Source: Cryptosporidium bovis (lineage: Eukaryota; Apicomplexa; Conoidasida; Eucoccidiorida; Cryptosporidiidae). From it: DNA of 64,000 nt. The translations under genes were made by a program, and so were the position numbers. The notes beneath the pieces were generated by a model. The model searched no databases. It had not been told where the DNA came from and saw only the letters and a program-made list of their open reading frames with translations. The DNA is taken from positions 1 through 64,000 of the forward strand of contig VHIT02000036.1 of the NCBI GenBank assembly GCA_009768925.2, in the 5' to 3' direction. This document shows positions 30,033 through 41,800 of the stretch, piece by piece; the stretch's first letter is position 1, and the number at the start of each line of letters is the position of its first letter.

Positions 30033-31147
30033 TTTATCTCAACAAAAAACTTAATAGCTAATCTAAAATTGAATTTACTTATATTTTATCGCTATTAACA
30101 ATATTCCATTAACGGAATTTACTAATTTTTTCAGTCGCAACAACTTGCCGATAAATACTATAATTTCTATTTTTAAAAGAATAAAAAAATGTAGACCAGA
30201 GAAGAAATATATAGAATAATTTATTTTTTATCCTTAAATCACATTATATATACAGTATATCACAAAACTCAATTTTCCTTTTCAAAACGTTAATCATGTT
30301 AATTCCAATGACTATATTACTTTACATCGAGACACCGTCTAATGAAGTTATAATAAAATCAACTAATAAAAAAATTGAGGAATGAAGGTTTTTTTTCGAA
30401 GAAGTAAATTAGTAATACGCAATTATTGTGTGCAAATGTATCAGAAATTTCGGTATTAATGAAATTGAAGCATCAGATTTTTCTGAAAATGTTAAAATTA
30501 ATTCAGCGTTTTTTATCACTTATACATTTTGTTTGCAATAAATCTACCTCTATAAATGGAGAGAAGTAAAAATTATAGTGAACCTTGAGATCTATACAAA
30601 TTGTTTAAGAATGAACATAATTATTTAATTAAACGTTTCAAATCAAACATAAATAACTGGGATATGGAGTAACATAACATAAATTTACCGGCGTTTGGTA
30701 CTTACATGGCGGGAAACTTCTAATTAGTATATATAATATTGACAAATGTAGGTATATATTAGATAAAAATGAGTGTAAGAGTGTGAAAAAGGTAACAAAA
30801 GAATAGATAAATATATGGGTGGATTGATATATAACATTTCGAATCAATTTTTTTTTGTTTTGGCCATTAAGACTATTATGCTAACTTAAGATAGACAAAC
30901 AGTTTAATACAATATATTACAGCTTAATGAATTAGTATTTAATAAATGGATAACAATTGACGCAGAAACTGAATACTGAAGTGGGAATAGTATTGCAAAA
31001 AGTAGAATAAGTTGCTGATTCAATATATTAAATAAAAAAGAAAAGCTTTGAATACGCATATTTAGGGTTATATAACATCAAAGTGTTATATATAGTGAAA
31101 ATAGAGATTGCAGTGTTTTTTTGTAAGATTAAAGGAAAATAGAGGGA
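30033..31147. promoter_or_regulatory. divergent intergenic region with E2F-like word
   Basis: 1.1 kb between the thioesterase (minus) and DTW-domain (plus) genes. GGCGGGAAA at 30709-30717 equals TTTCCCGCC on the other strand, a textbook E2F-type site by consensus. A nearby CCGGCGTTTGG (30689-30699) is also GC-rich against an AT-rich background. The remaining sequence is AT-rich with no recognisable gene. Confidence 0.45.
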
Positions 31148-32155
31148 ATGGAAGGTCTCATTGATTTCTTAAACATTAATGAGAAATTAAGTTCCATATC
31201 ACTTGAAGATGTGAGTCCAGGAGAGCGGTACTCGTTAGTGGTCAAGAACAGACTTGCAAGATCTATGAATGAGTTACAGCAGAAGGAGTTAAAAGCTAGT
31301 AAATTTGTAAAGTGCAAAAACTGCTTTTTGGTAAAGGATCCATATTGTATATGTTCTGATCTGCTGAATTTATCAGAGAAAGCAAATAAAATCGAAATAC
31401 TTCCAAAAATAAAGTTTTTAATATTGATGAATGACAGGGAACTATTTAAATCTTCAAATACTGGTAAACTAATAAAAATGTTAATTCCGGACTCTGAAAT
31501 ATTTATACATGGAATTCCAGAAGACAATGATAGACTTTTTGAAAGAGTTTCAAGTAATTTAGAAAAATACAATGAAACAATAATACTTTTCCCAGACAAT
31601 AAATCATCTGTAAGCCTGCATGCTTGTTTGGATGGTTTTTATTTGAATCATCTAAAACTTATCAGCAAAGGACTCGATATTAATGAGAACGAGTTACCAA
31701 AGGATAGCAAAGAGTCAAATTTTGTAAATAAACATGAATATTATAGTAATTTATGTTTAAAAGTAATATTAATAGATGGGACGTGGTCACAAGCAAAAAC
31801 TATAAATAAATTTCTTCCTGCGAATATTCCACGTGTAGTTATAAGAAGCAAAAAAATATCAGATTTTGGCCCCTTAAGAAAACAAAATAAAGAAAGTAAT
31901 ATATCTACAATTGAAGCTGCATCTTTGTTGTTAATTGACATAGGTAATTATATTGAACTAATAGGAAATGCTATTAGTGAAAAATATAATAAAGATCTTA
32001 TAGAAAACAAATTTAATTACAAAAATTTCGAGATTATTTCTAATTTACTTGACGAGTCATTAAATGTATTAATAATAAATGTAATTTCACAATGTAAGAG
32101 GGAGTATTTGAGAGACATACTTAACGAGAGAAACAAAAAAAGATTTCAAAGATAA
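31148..32155 (+). CDS. DTW-domain tRNA aminocarboxypropyltransferase
   Basis: 335 residues. A cysteine cluster (C56, C59, C67, C69 in KCKNCFLVKDPYCIC) opens the DTW domain, followed by KSSNTGKLI (about 101-109), the LFPDN strand (147-151), and the signature LIDGTWSQAK with DGTW at 210-213. The D-x-T-W motif names the family. DTWD1/DTWD2 and bacterial TapT/TuaA transfer the 3-amino-3-carboxypropyl group of AdoMet to uridine in tRNA (acp3U). The spacing of the motifs fits DTWD1/2 proteins. It ends with a lysine/arginine-rich tail. Both the zinc-type cysteines and the DTW core are intact. Nuclear or cytosolic tRNA modification is the likely role. Confidence 0.88.
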   Translation: MEGLIDFLNINEKLSSISLEDVSPGERYSLVVKNRLARSMNELQQKELKASKFVKCKNCFLVKDPYCICSDLLNLSEKANKIEILPKIKFLILMNDRELFKSSNTGKLIKMLIPDSEIFIHGIPEDNDRLFERVSSNLEKYNETIILFPDNKSSVSLHACLDGFYLNHLKLISKGLDINENELPKDSKESNFVNKHEYYSNLCLKVILIDGTWSQAKTINKFLPANIPRVVIRSKKISDFGPLRKQNKESNISTIEAASLLLIDIGNYIELIGNAISEKYNKDLIENKFNYKNFEIISNLLDESLNVLIINVISQCKREYLRDILNERNKKRFQR

Positions 32156-32177
32156 ATGTAACTTGTTCATAAAAAGA

Positions 32178-34289
32178 TTAGTCTACCCTTTCAAGCCCAG
32201 ATTCGACGACTGGATCAGGAGAATTTCCGACTCTAATGATTCTACCTTCCCTTTCAACTTGAACCATGAACGTTGAACATGAATCAGATTCGGGTTCATA
32301 CGATTCATTGTGATTTTCTTGATTATATAACAGTGTATCAGAATGTTTGAGAGCAAAATTATTATTTCTTGAAGTAATTTTACTTAATCCAGTCATTGTT
32401 AATTGTGGATTTAATAAGAACGTTTTTAGTTTTTTTGCAGTAGAGAGATTGTGAGGTTTTCTGTAGCCATTTGCCATTGCAGCTAAAGAGAAGACGTTTC
32501 TTACAAGAGTAGGGAGAGGAGGCATGTCTTCTGGATTACTTAATAATTCGCATTTTGTAAAACTGTCAAATCCATCTTTTCCAGTATATAAAAATTCTTT
32601 GGTCGCTACGGTATATACTCTATTTAAGTCTAAAGGAGTATATTCGTTTGAATTATTTATATCTTTAACATAAACTGATCCAGGAACAATTCTATTTCCA
32701 GGTTCAAGATCTCCATTAAATTGAAATTTAATACCGGAAACCTGCAAAAATCTCCCCTCCTTACTTGGCCATTTACTAACGCCATTTTCAAGTATTTCTA
32801 ACAATAAATTACCTGGAACAGCTAATTTGACAATATTGTCAACCATTGGAAGCATGAGAAGTATATCTTTATTCTTAATAGGTCCGATATTAAATACGCA
32901 ATCAGATCTAATTGTGCCTGAATTTAATAAAGCAATATCTGTCTTAGCGGCCGATCTCATTATATCTGTTAACCAATTACCTAAATTGGATTCTGATACT
33001 CTTATAATTGCAAATCTAGTTTCTAGTTTAACTGCAGATTCACCTATTACTTTGTCCATTTGAGATTGAAGGTCTCTCAAATACTTTTCAACCATTTTAT
33101 TTACATGTTTATTTGGTCGAAACATTCCAACATCTATATAAGCCCACGATATTATAGAACCACCAGAAAAATTCTTTAAATATAATTCACCTCTCCCTTT
33201 GTTATTTGGAATAAGTTTATTGTTTTTAGAATTTGAAGAAAGAACTAGTTCATTATATAATTTATCATTATTATAGTATTTACAATCACTTAAATGTAAT
33301 TTACTTTCTGATTTAGGACATTTTAAGCAATGTAAACCAGGTTTAATTACAATCATTGTTAAGTCTCTAAAATCTGTACCACTTTTAGCTACTATTGTAC
33401 CACCTATTTTTTTAACCCCATAATATTCATGATCATGACCACCTAATATAAGATCTATATCTTCAGCACCTATTGCAAGTAATTCGTCATTAGGAGCTCT
33501 CATGTGAGTTAGTGCTATTATAAGTTCCGCGTCTTTTTCTCTCAACAATTTTGATATTCGATTAGCCTCTTCCACAAAGTCCTTATATACAACATCTTCT
33601 TCTGTAATCGTAGGTAATGTTTTAAGCCATTCTTTTTCAACCAAACCCATTATACCTATTTTTCTTCCTTGCCACTCAAATAGTCTATATGTTCTAGCAT
33701 TAGCAAGTGGTTCACCTGTATATGCGTCATAGACATTTGATAATATCCATTGAAAATTGCATGAACCAGTTAAGTATTCTAAATGATCAATACCAAAATC
33801 AAAATCATGATTTCCGAAACAAGCCGTATGTACTCTCATCATATTTAAAAAAGGTACCATATGACGTCCTTTTGTTGTAACCGACATTATCGATGGGTTA
33901 AAAACATCACCAGAAAATAACAATAACGGATTTGCAGAATGAAACGACTTGAGTGCTTCTACAAATCTAGATACTCCACCACACCCATCACTGTCTTCTT
34001 CTATATTATATACATCATTAAAGTGCAATATACATATATCGTCCTCCGGACCAAATGGTGAGTCATAATCATAAAATGTTTCTCCTGTAAGCCCAATTGA
34101 CTTACATTTCTGAACCCTGTTTGGTGTTCCTTCTCCTATCATTGTATTGAATTTTACATATGTCTCTCTAAGACGATTACTATTATTTAAATCATAATTT
34201 GGAGACAACCCATTATTTTTTTCTCTTTCATCTGAAGATGCCATTGAATCGGAATGAGTCAAAGGTGAAAGTGGATCTTTGTCTCCCAT
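32178..34289 (-). CDS. 5'-nucleotidase/UshA-family metallophosphatase, cytosolic
   Basis: 703 residues. The metallophosphatase core shows LHFNDVYNIE (88-97), LFSGDVFNPS (124-133), FGNHDFDFG (158-166), ALTHMRAPND (259-268) and LGGHDHEYYG (282-291), which together give the two-metal site. The C-terminal 5'-nucleotidase domain follows with NWLTDIMRSAAKTDIALLNSGTIR and YTVATKEFLYTGKDGFDSF. Unlike secreted UshA or CD73, there is no signal peptide or GPI tail. It has an 80-residue polar leader and a 90-residue polar tail, so it should be cytosolic. It removes phosphate from nucleoside monophosphates or another small phosphoester; this cytosolic subgroup is poorly defined. It converges with the DTW gene, leaving only 22 bases between the stop codons. 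Confidence 0.9.
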   Translation of the reverse strand: MGDKDPLSPLTHSDSMASSDEREKNNGLSPNYDLNNSNRLRETYVKFNTMIGEGTPNRVQKCKSIGLTGETFYDYDSPFGPEDDICILHFNDVYNIEEDSDGCGGVSRFVEALKSFHSANPLLLFSGDVFNPSIMSVTTKGRHMVPFLNMMRVHTACFGNHDFDFGIDHLEYLTGSCNFQWILSNVYDAYTGEPLANARTYRLFEWQGRKIGIMGLVEKEWLKTLPTITEEDVVYKDFVEEANRISKLLREKDAELIIALTHMRAPNDELLAIGAEDIDLILGGHDHEYYGVKKIGGTIVAKSGTDFRDLTMIVIKPGLHCLKCPKSESKLHLSDCKYYNNDKLYNELVLSSNSKNNKLIPNNKGRGELYLKNFSGGSIISWAYIDVGMFRPNKHVNKMVEKYLRDLQSQMDKVIGESAVKLETRFAIIRVSESNLGNWLTDIMRSAAKTDIALLNSGTIRSDCVFNIGPIKNKDILLMLPMVDNIVKLAVPGNLLLEILENGVSKWPSKEGRFLQVSGIKFQFNGDLEPGNRIVPGSVYVKDINNSNEYTPLDLNRVYTVATKEFLYTGKDGFDSFTKCELLSNPEDMPPLPTLVRNVFSLAAMANGYRKPHNLSTAKKLKTFLLNPQLTMTGLSKITSRNNNFALKHSDTLLYNQENHNESYEPESDSCSTFMVQVEREGRIIRVGNSPDPVVESGLERVD

Positions 34290-35315
34290 TTTACTTTTTG
34301 TTTACACCCAATAAAAAAACAATAACTTCTGTAAAGTATGAATATATATTATCTATATTTACCACAACAATTAACTATATACTGACTTGCCAATATTTTA
34401 TGTATTATATCGTATTGTTACCTTGAATATATGGTTATATACATATGTATTTGTATTTATATTTATGTTTAGAATTATTCAATATTATGTCTTGTCCCAA
34501 CTTGGTTTTTATTTTTCTATTATCTTTATATCTAAACCCTTAGATTTTATTATTATTTGTTTGTCCCACAACCTTTATTCTATGAAAAATAGTTTTTTGA
34601 CTCAACTTAACATCAAAAATTCACCATACACCTAACTTTTGTTTACACCTCCATATCTATTCACTCTTTTAATATGAACTAACTCCCTATGGTTAAAAGT
34701 GAGAGTAAATTTTAATCCAAAATTTATAATAAAGTCTAATAATATTTCTATTCACAGATTTGTTTGGGTATTCACAGCTTTGAGTTTTAATGTGGCTCTA
34801 GTTGCTAATAAATATCACAAAGGCGCCAAAGTTGCATTTAATAAAATACTAATTTAAGATCTAGAATAATATAAAAATGACCAAAAAACAATACAAATAT
34901 TAAAGGGAAAGCTTTCTAAACTTGTGAATTATTTGTCGATCCTGTTTTATGTGTTTAAATTTAATTATAATTCACATAGATACACGTGTGTAAAGTCATA
35001 AATTAAGCTTAATGTAGTTTTTTTTGTTTAGGAATGTGAATTATGCACTGACATGTCACACTATTCGGAGTCCTCTTTTAGATAAACTTTAAAAGGTAAC
35101 CATGAAAAAAGGAAGACATCTGCAGTATATCTAGATATATAAAATGTGAAACAGGTTATATTTGGTATTCATAAGTTAGACGTTAACAGGGGCGGAACAA
35201 AAAATAACTTGAAAATAGCGGAAAATTTCAAATCTGGAGTGATTTACAACAATAACTCACTTTTATGGAATTAAAGAAAGAAAAAACGATAGTAAGAAAT
35301 AATTAAATAATTAAA
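34290..35315. promoter_or_regulatory. intergenic upstream of the 5'-nucleotidase gene
   Basis: 1.0 kb of AT-rich sequence. AGGCGCCAAA at 34821-34830 lies about 530 bases upstream of the nucleotidase start and matches the GGCGCC words near other genes. Two short frames (34199-34635) are compositional noise. No RNA gene seen. Confidence 0.4.
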
Positions 35316-35966
35316 CTATGGTGAAAGGTATAAAATAGCTTCAACTACATCGTGGTTATTGAGTTTCAAAGCCTGAACTGCTTTCGACCTTGAACATCCC
35401 GTTTGACTAACTACCAAATCAATATTTGCCGGATCAACATCCGACTCATCAATGTCCTCATGAGATTCATCTTTATTGCCTGATGGAAATATTGAAGCTG
35501 TATGATCAGTATGTTCATTGTGGATAGAGGCTGTGTGGGAAGATGAAGATGATTGTTTATTGTTCTCCTGCGATGTTTTCATTGCAGCCAACTTTTGTTC
35601 AAGTTGAGACGTTGCATTTGCCAGAGCTGCAGCTTGTGATGTCGCATTACGGTCTTCGAGTTTAGCATCTCCGAAAATGATATAGTTTCTATTTCCAGGA
35701 ACTACATACACTTCTGGATTAACTATTTGGAAAGAAAGTCCTCTTGCTCCCCTAATAACAATTTTCTCAAAGTCAGTCATTGGTTTTAGACCAAGTTTTT
35801 GAATAAGCTTCCTGTTCTTCCTCTCACCCTTGTTATTTCTATGACGAACTGTTCCACCTTCAACTTCGTTTCCCGTTACTTCCTCATCTTCCGAAGACAC
35901 TCCTGCACTGCTTATTTGATCCTGATCTTGTACTTCAACTATTTTTGGTTCGTTGTCACCTGCCAT
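35316..35966 (-). CDS. NACA: nascent polypeptide-associated complex subunit alpha
   Basis: 216 residues. An acidic N-terminus leads to the NAC domain (about 46-110) with RKNRKLIQKLGLKPM, IRGARGLSFQIVNPEVYV and YIIFGDAKLED. A charged linker follows, then a UBA domain (about 176-216) with VVSQTGCSRSKAVQALKLNN and AILYLSP. This domain order is diagnostic for the alpha subunit. With NAC beta it binds at the ribosome exit tunnel and shields nascent chains, coordinating with SRP. Length is normal for the family. Cytosolic, expected to be highly expressed. Confidence 0.97.
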   Translation of the reverse strand: MAGDNEPKIVEVQDQDQISSAGVSSEDEEVTGNEVEGGTVRHRNNKGERKNRKLIQKLGLKPMTDFEKIVIRGARGLSFQIVNPEVYVVPGNRNYIIFGDAKLEDRNATSQAAALANATSQLEQKLAAMKTSQENNKQSSSSSHTASIHNEHTDHTASIFPSGNKDESHEDIDESDVDPANIDLVVSQTGCSRSKAVQALKLNNHDVVEAILYLSP

Positions 35967-37098
35967 TGTTATTTAAAGTATATTGTATTCAAGACGAACA
36001 ATCTTTAGTCAAACTTATACTTAACAGTATATCTTACTCTTTTTTCACGAATACACCAAGAAAGGTAAATTTAGGTTGAAAAAAACGATATGTGATGTTT
36101 TTGTCTCGTTATGTTAGGTTTAGTAATTGTTTTAAAGAGACGTTTAAGCACAGAAAAGAAATGTACAAAACAATTATAGTTTGCTTATTATAGACCCTTA
36201 ATATAGATAGAGTAAATATATTCACCTTACTCTCCCGTTACCTATTAATTATAATACTATTTTTACTAACAATAGTAACAATATATTTTTTGTTCTATTT
36301 TTATTTTGCCTTTATATACCGTGTCTTGACTTGGACTTTAGTAACTGTTTCTCTATTTGACCCTTGATTTGTTTACGTTTTTTATGTGTCTTAATACTCA
36401 AAGTTATTATTTATAATTAATCTTTAAATAATGACTCGCCTCAAATATATTGGTACCATTATGATCATGGAAATATATTAATAATTAGGCGGTATATTGT
36501 AAATCAAAATTAAAATAGGCGCTATATTATTGATTTATATGGCCGAAAATAACGGTTGTAAAAGGTACAAAAAGAACTTTGGGGATTTCCCGCAAAAGGA
36601 TTATTTCAAAGGCTGAAAATAAAATTACGATAAGAGACGTGAAAAAGTATTAATAAGATATCATTAAGGTAGGGAAATAGGCAGTGTGTACCCACTTCAT
36701 TGGTTTTGTTTGAGCAAATACTATTTTTTGGTTCTAAATAAGGAAATACAAAAAAAAGCAGATACCATTTCTATTAAAAGTTAACAACACATATTGATGT
36801 CTATACAAGTGGGACAGCAAAGCTATTTGAGAAAATAGTGCGGACTTTTTAATTTTAGTTATATTGTAGTTTCTTTACGCAATATATAAAATTACAGTTT
36901 GTTCACATTGAATAATTGAAAGTTATATGCATGAAGGTGGTATAGTGTGAGAGTAGGTATAAATACGGTTTAATATTTAAATAAACAATTACTATTTTGA
37001 AAAACATGTGTATTTATGTCTTCTTATATTTTGTTTAGGTTAATGCACACAAACAAAAACTAGTAATTAGGTACTGGTAAAGGAGTATTTATAGTAAA
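35967..37098. promoter_or_regulatory. divergent intergenic region, NAC alpha and J-protein
   Basis: 1.1 kb with two related words, TTAGGCGGTATAT (GGCGGTA at 36488) and ATAGGCGCTATAT (GGCGCT at 36518), 30 bases apart, and an E2F-like TTTCCCGC at 36596-36603. All three lie between the divergent starts. The rest is AT-rich, with no RNA gene seen. Confidence 0.45.
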
Positions 37099-38328
37099 AT
37101 GGATAGCAATAAGGAAGAAGCCGACAGATGTCAAAAATTGGCAAAAAAAGCAATTCAAAATGGGGATTTACACAAAGCAAGAAGACTTTTAGAGAAGGCA
37201 AATAGAATGTTCCCAAGTGATTCTGTAACTAAGTTATTAAATAGTTTGGAAAGTGAAAGTTATAGTAATAGTAATGATAATAATTTTAACAGTAAAAATA
37301 ATAGTACTGAGTCATTCAAATCCAGGAATGACTTGACTGATAGTGGTAAAAAGGATAATGATGGAGGACTAAGAAATAGTAGAACAGATACAGGGTCTGA
37401 TGAATCTGAAAGACTTTGCAAGAAAATATTAAAAGCAAAAAATTATTACGACACGTTGGGAATAACAAAAAATGCCGATGACTCGACAATCAAAAAGGCA
37501 TATAAAAAACTAGCACTTCAATTACATCCAGACAAGTGTAAGGCTCCAAGTGCTGAAGAAGCCTTTAAAAAAATAGCTCTTGCATTTCAAACACTTTCTG
37601 ACTCTGAAAAAAGAGAAAATTACGATGCATTTGGCGAAGACGGCCCTCCTTTATCTTACTCTTCGTCAGAAAATGTTAGATATTATCAATACGGAGCAAG
37701 TGGTGACGGGTTCTTAACTCCAGAAGATTTATTTAGAATGTTCTTTGGTGGTGTTCCAGTCGATGTTAGTTTTCAAAGGCATAGGGCTAATACAAGAGGT
37801 AATGGTAACAGAACTAGAGCTTCTAACTATGCATCCTATTCATCTTCCTCATCTAATTCCAATAACATTAGAGAGGGAACACCATTGGGTAGAATTGCTG
37901 GTCTAATTCAAGCATTTCCTGTATTGCTTATGATTATATTTGCCTTATTTGGTAATTTTATACCATCTTTTTTTCACGATGAAAGTCCAATATTTAGTCT
38001 AAATAGAACTAGTGAATATAGTGGAGAAAAATGGACTGGAATACACAATGTACCTTTTTATATCAACCCTAAAGGAAAATTTGATAGTTTATTTCCTCCA
38101 AATTCGACGAAATTACAAGAATTGGAAGTACAAATTGAAATGTTACATTTTACCAGAGAATGTGGATTTGAAGAAAGAAAAATACTTCAAGATATCGCTT
38201 ACGCAAAATATTACCAAAGCAGAAGTAAACTTGAGGAAATTCAAAAGAGAAAGAAGCCAAATTGTGATAAACTAAAATGGCTTATAGATAACTATCCCTC
38301 AATTTATAAGCAGACAATGAGAGGATAA
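37099..38328 (+). CDS. DNAJB12/DNAJB14-like ER-membrane J-protein
   Basis: 409 residues. The N-terminus (1-50) matches the family opener, EEADRCQKLAKKAIQNGD then KARRLLEKANRMFP. A polar serine/asparagine linker leads to a J domain at about 114-178 with the HPD tripeptide at 143-145 (LALQLHPDKCKAPS). A single membrane helix lies at about 266-292 (AFPVLLMIIFALFGNFIPSFF). The C-terminal DUF1977-type part contains YTM-less but similar spacing, PFYINPKGKFDSLFPP, and ends LKWLIDNYPSIY. These proteins hold the J domain on the cytosolic face of the ER and feed misfolded membrane proteins to Hsp70 and ER-associated degradation. HPD is intact. It starts at the ATG at 37099. Confidence 0.92.
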   Translation: MDSNKEEADRCQKLAKKAIQNGDLHKARRLLEKANRMFPSDSVTKLLNSLESESYSNSNDNNFNSKNNSTESFKSRNDLTDSGKKDNDGGLRNSRTDTGSDESERLCKKILKAKNYYDTLGITKNADDSTIKKAYKKLALQLHPDKCKAPSAEEAFKKIALAFQTLSDSEKRENYDAFGEDGPPLSYSSSENVRYYQYGASGDGFLTPEDLFRMFFGGVPVDVSFQRHRANTRGNGNRTRASNYASYSSSSSNSNNIREGTPLGRIAGLIQAFPVLLMIIFALFGNFIPSFFHDESPIFSLNRTSEYSGEKWTGIHNVPFYINPKGKFDSLFPPNSTKLQELEVQIEMLHFTRECGFEERKILQDIAYAKYYQSRSKLEEIQKRKKPNCDKLKWLIDNYPSIYKQTMRG

Positions 38329-38849
38329 TTAAAATATAATACTATATATTCATTATTCATTTCACCCTATAATTTAGTATTGGAAACATTATTTATATTA
38401 TATAGCTAAGTATTGCATTTCTTTAGATAGATATTAACGTAAATGGAAAAAGACATAAGTGATTTACTCTTTTTATTCATTTCTTGTCTAATTAATTACG
38501 TTGAATTGTGTTTAAGACTCATTACATACGAAAACATGATAACTAATAAATTTTCACATTTATGACTGCTTAATTAGCTATTAGAGTGTGTGACAACACT
38601 TATTACCAGTATTTTACGTTTGTTATTACGTTCATGTTAAATTATATGTAAATCGTTAAGAAGTTATCAAAAAAAATAATTTTGATGAATATTTCAATTC
38701 CAATTTACTCGAAATAATTGATTGCAATTACAAAATGTATTATAGTGGATGCGTTCAGATTAATTTAAAAGATAAATTTAATATAGTTATTTTTATGAAT
38801 TAATTTGATTTGCTGTAGCAATATTACTGTTATTTGAATCTTATGAGGA
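38329..38849. other. intergenic between convergent genes
   Basis: 521 AT-rich bases holding two 3' ends. No frame, RNA gene or repeat that I can support. Confidence 0.5.
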
Positions 38850-41800
38850 TTATAAATTGCCACTAGTGTTATTATTACCACTAGAGATTATTCTTGAATT
38901 TGAATAGTAATCATTGTTAATATTGCTGTTACTATTATTGCTACTATTATTATTCATATCGGAATTCAATGTAGTTCTCTCAAAAGTATCATTATTTGAA
39001 TACTCAACACCAGATATTTGTAATAATATTCTTCTTGCATTATCTACTCTTTGATATTGGTCATAGTCATACATGTCAGTAAGTTTTTTATACCTAATTA
39101 CCCATGCACACCAAATACCAATAATAATAAATAATATAATAGAAACTATAATAATACAAGCAATTAATGTCTTAATTGAGAATATATGAGTAATAGTAAC
39201 TTCAATACCTCTTTTCATATTACTATAATCAGTCAATGTGCCTTTTACACAAACTAGTGGTTCCGATTCCCATGTTCCATTATTGCAATTTAATATTAAA
39301 TATCCTTTTTTTATGGAATCATCAATTCCTTTCATGTCATATACAGATATAAATGATGATTTATATTCAGAATGCTTATTATTTATTGAATTAATACCTG
39401 ATTTTGGTGATAGGTAATGATTCTTATTGCAATAAACTTTTCTATAATCTTGGTGCCTATACTCACTTCCAGTAACTATATGACTAGTTCCCAAACTATC
39501 CGTATTTATATTTGAACAATACTTCATACACTTTAAATAAGGCTTTTTCCATTTACCATCTATACATTCATAGTAATCATTGAATAGTGGAGTTGTGCTT
39601 TTATATTCATCCATACATTCTACAGCTATTTTTGTTCCATGTAAGATGTATTGATTTTCATTAAAATTATATGGATCTATTAGTTTAATTCCATTTGGCA
39701 TAAAGTTAATTCTATTACATTTCTTATTGCATTTTAAATTAGTTAATGTTTCCCATCTTCCGTTATTGCATATTAATGTATCCGGTGAATTTCCACTTGT
39801 AGCCGTATATAAGTAACCATTAGAACAAGATATTGAAAATCTTGTACCATGGCTATATGTCTTACTAGAGATTATATTTGATGATAAATCTATATTATTG
39901 TACTCGGTTTCGAATTTAGGTGGTAAATGTTTTGTATTAGACTTCAATACAATTTTATATCTTTCTGTGTCCTTAATATAGGAGTTGTTTTCAGAGCACG
40001 GTTCCGGCTGTAAATCTTTATTTGATAACGGAAAACCTAATGTATTCATCCAAGGTACATTTGGTGCAGTTGAATTTGTTACACCTAATGTTGTTATTTT
40101 TTCAAATGTTATATCCAATATATTAATATTACATTTATTATTCTTACTAGATAATATTTTTTTTGCTAATTTTTCATTATCATCTATTCTTATGTATTTA
40201 TTTAATTCATATAACATACATAACTCATCACTCCAAATATCTTCTAAACTACTTATCGTTGATTCTCTTTTTTTATTATTTTCCAATTCAATAATACCAT
40301 TATTATTTAACTTGTCTTCATATTCGATACTTTTTAGTATATTATCTATAAATTTTAATTTCGTTAGTATTTCAACTGAATTATCATCATTGCCAGTATC
40401 TATTAAAATGTCAACTAAATAATTATAATTATTGCTATTATTATTCGATATAAATACTTTTTTAACATCTGATTCCAATATATTAAAGCTTTTGCTTATT
40501 ATTCTTGAAATGAATTGCCCAAAATAGGAATCATTTGATAATCCGTCTTCAGGAAAATTTAAACCCATCAATATTCTTGTTTGAGTTCTCATATTACCAT
40601 TCGAGCATGTTCTATCTAAACTCATGCCACATATTTGTTCTAATCTTGAAATAGACCATTGATTGTAGTTTATTATTGAAGATGATAGTGAAAATAATGA
40701 ATTATTTTTATGCTTAGATAATATTTTTTCATCTAAATATGTTAATGATTGATATAAATCTATTGCTACTGAATTACAACATCCCAGTGCTTCTGTTAGT
40801 ATTGAATATCTTGCTCTACATGTTGATGAACAACCATTACTTATTCTACCACCTGACATTTTTCCTCTTTTTTTGATATTGTCACTTAAAGATGACAATT
40901 GTGGTGGATCTAATATGCACTCTTTAAAAAGATCCTCCAGTGGTGAATATATTTCTGGATACATAGATGACGTCAAGCAATCTCCTTCGTCCCAGTTACA
41001 CGATTCAGTGAAGCATTGTAAATCACACATCCCATCTCCAATATATTGATAAAAACATCCGGGGCTACAATAATTACTACCGCTTTTACTATGTGATTGA
41101 AATCCTTTAATTGAGTATTCATTACTGTTTAAATTTAATTTTGACCCTTTGTTTAAGCTAAATTCTGTACCAACATCATTATTCTTGTTATTACCATTAT
41201 TATTGTTACTTTTATTGCTATATTTATGCATCATGGAAGCTTCCAAGGCTAATGAAGCACCTGCAAATAATAGTGGACCACATAATTGACCTTTAGAATT
41301 TTTCATACAGAAATGTCTTGAATAATGCCTTAGTAATAACCCAAGTGATTCCGATTGAGGATCATTGGCTATTTCACCAAATTTTTGTAATGAAGAACCA
41401 AGTTTGCCTGCAACCTTAAGGAAACATTTAGAATGGCATGGATTTAATAATAATGTTCTGCTTTTAATTGGATTTCTCTCTAACAATATAGAAAGTGATT
41501 CTTGGCAATGTGTTCCGGACGATGTTGATGTACACATTAAATTTATCCATCTTTCATTTGTCTCTTCCAGTATTATTTCTAAAATACTGCCACCTAAATT
41601 ATTATCAGTGTTTATGTAACCATTATTGGGATTAATACTGTTAATTCTATTATTTAACTTTATCTTATTTAATGGTGAACTAGGTAAAGGGAACCCCCAT
41701 GAAGCATGTAACTGTGTAACCGAATCAAAATATTTCAAATGTGATCTGAAACAACTACTATACTTGCATCTTGATTGAAATAATTTAAATGGTGCCGATA

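Noticed and set aside
30638-30847. 69-codon minus-strand hydrophobic frame
   Set aside because: Falls in the divergent promoter and looks compositional; no family likeness.
34199-34635. Two overlapping plus-strand frames with hydrophobic runs
   Set aside because: The first overlaps the nucleotidase start antisense, and both follow T-rich composition.
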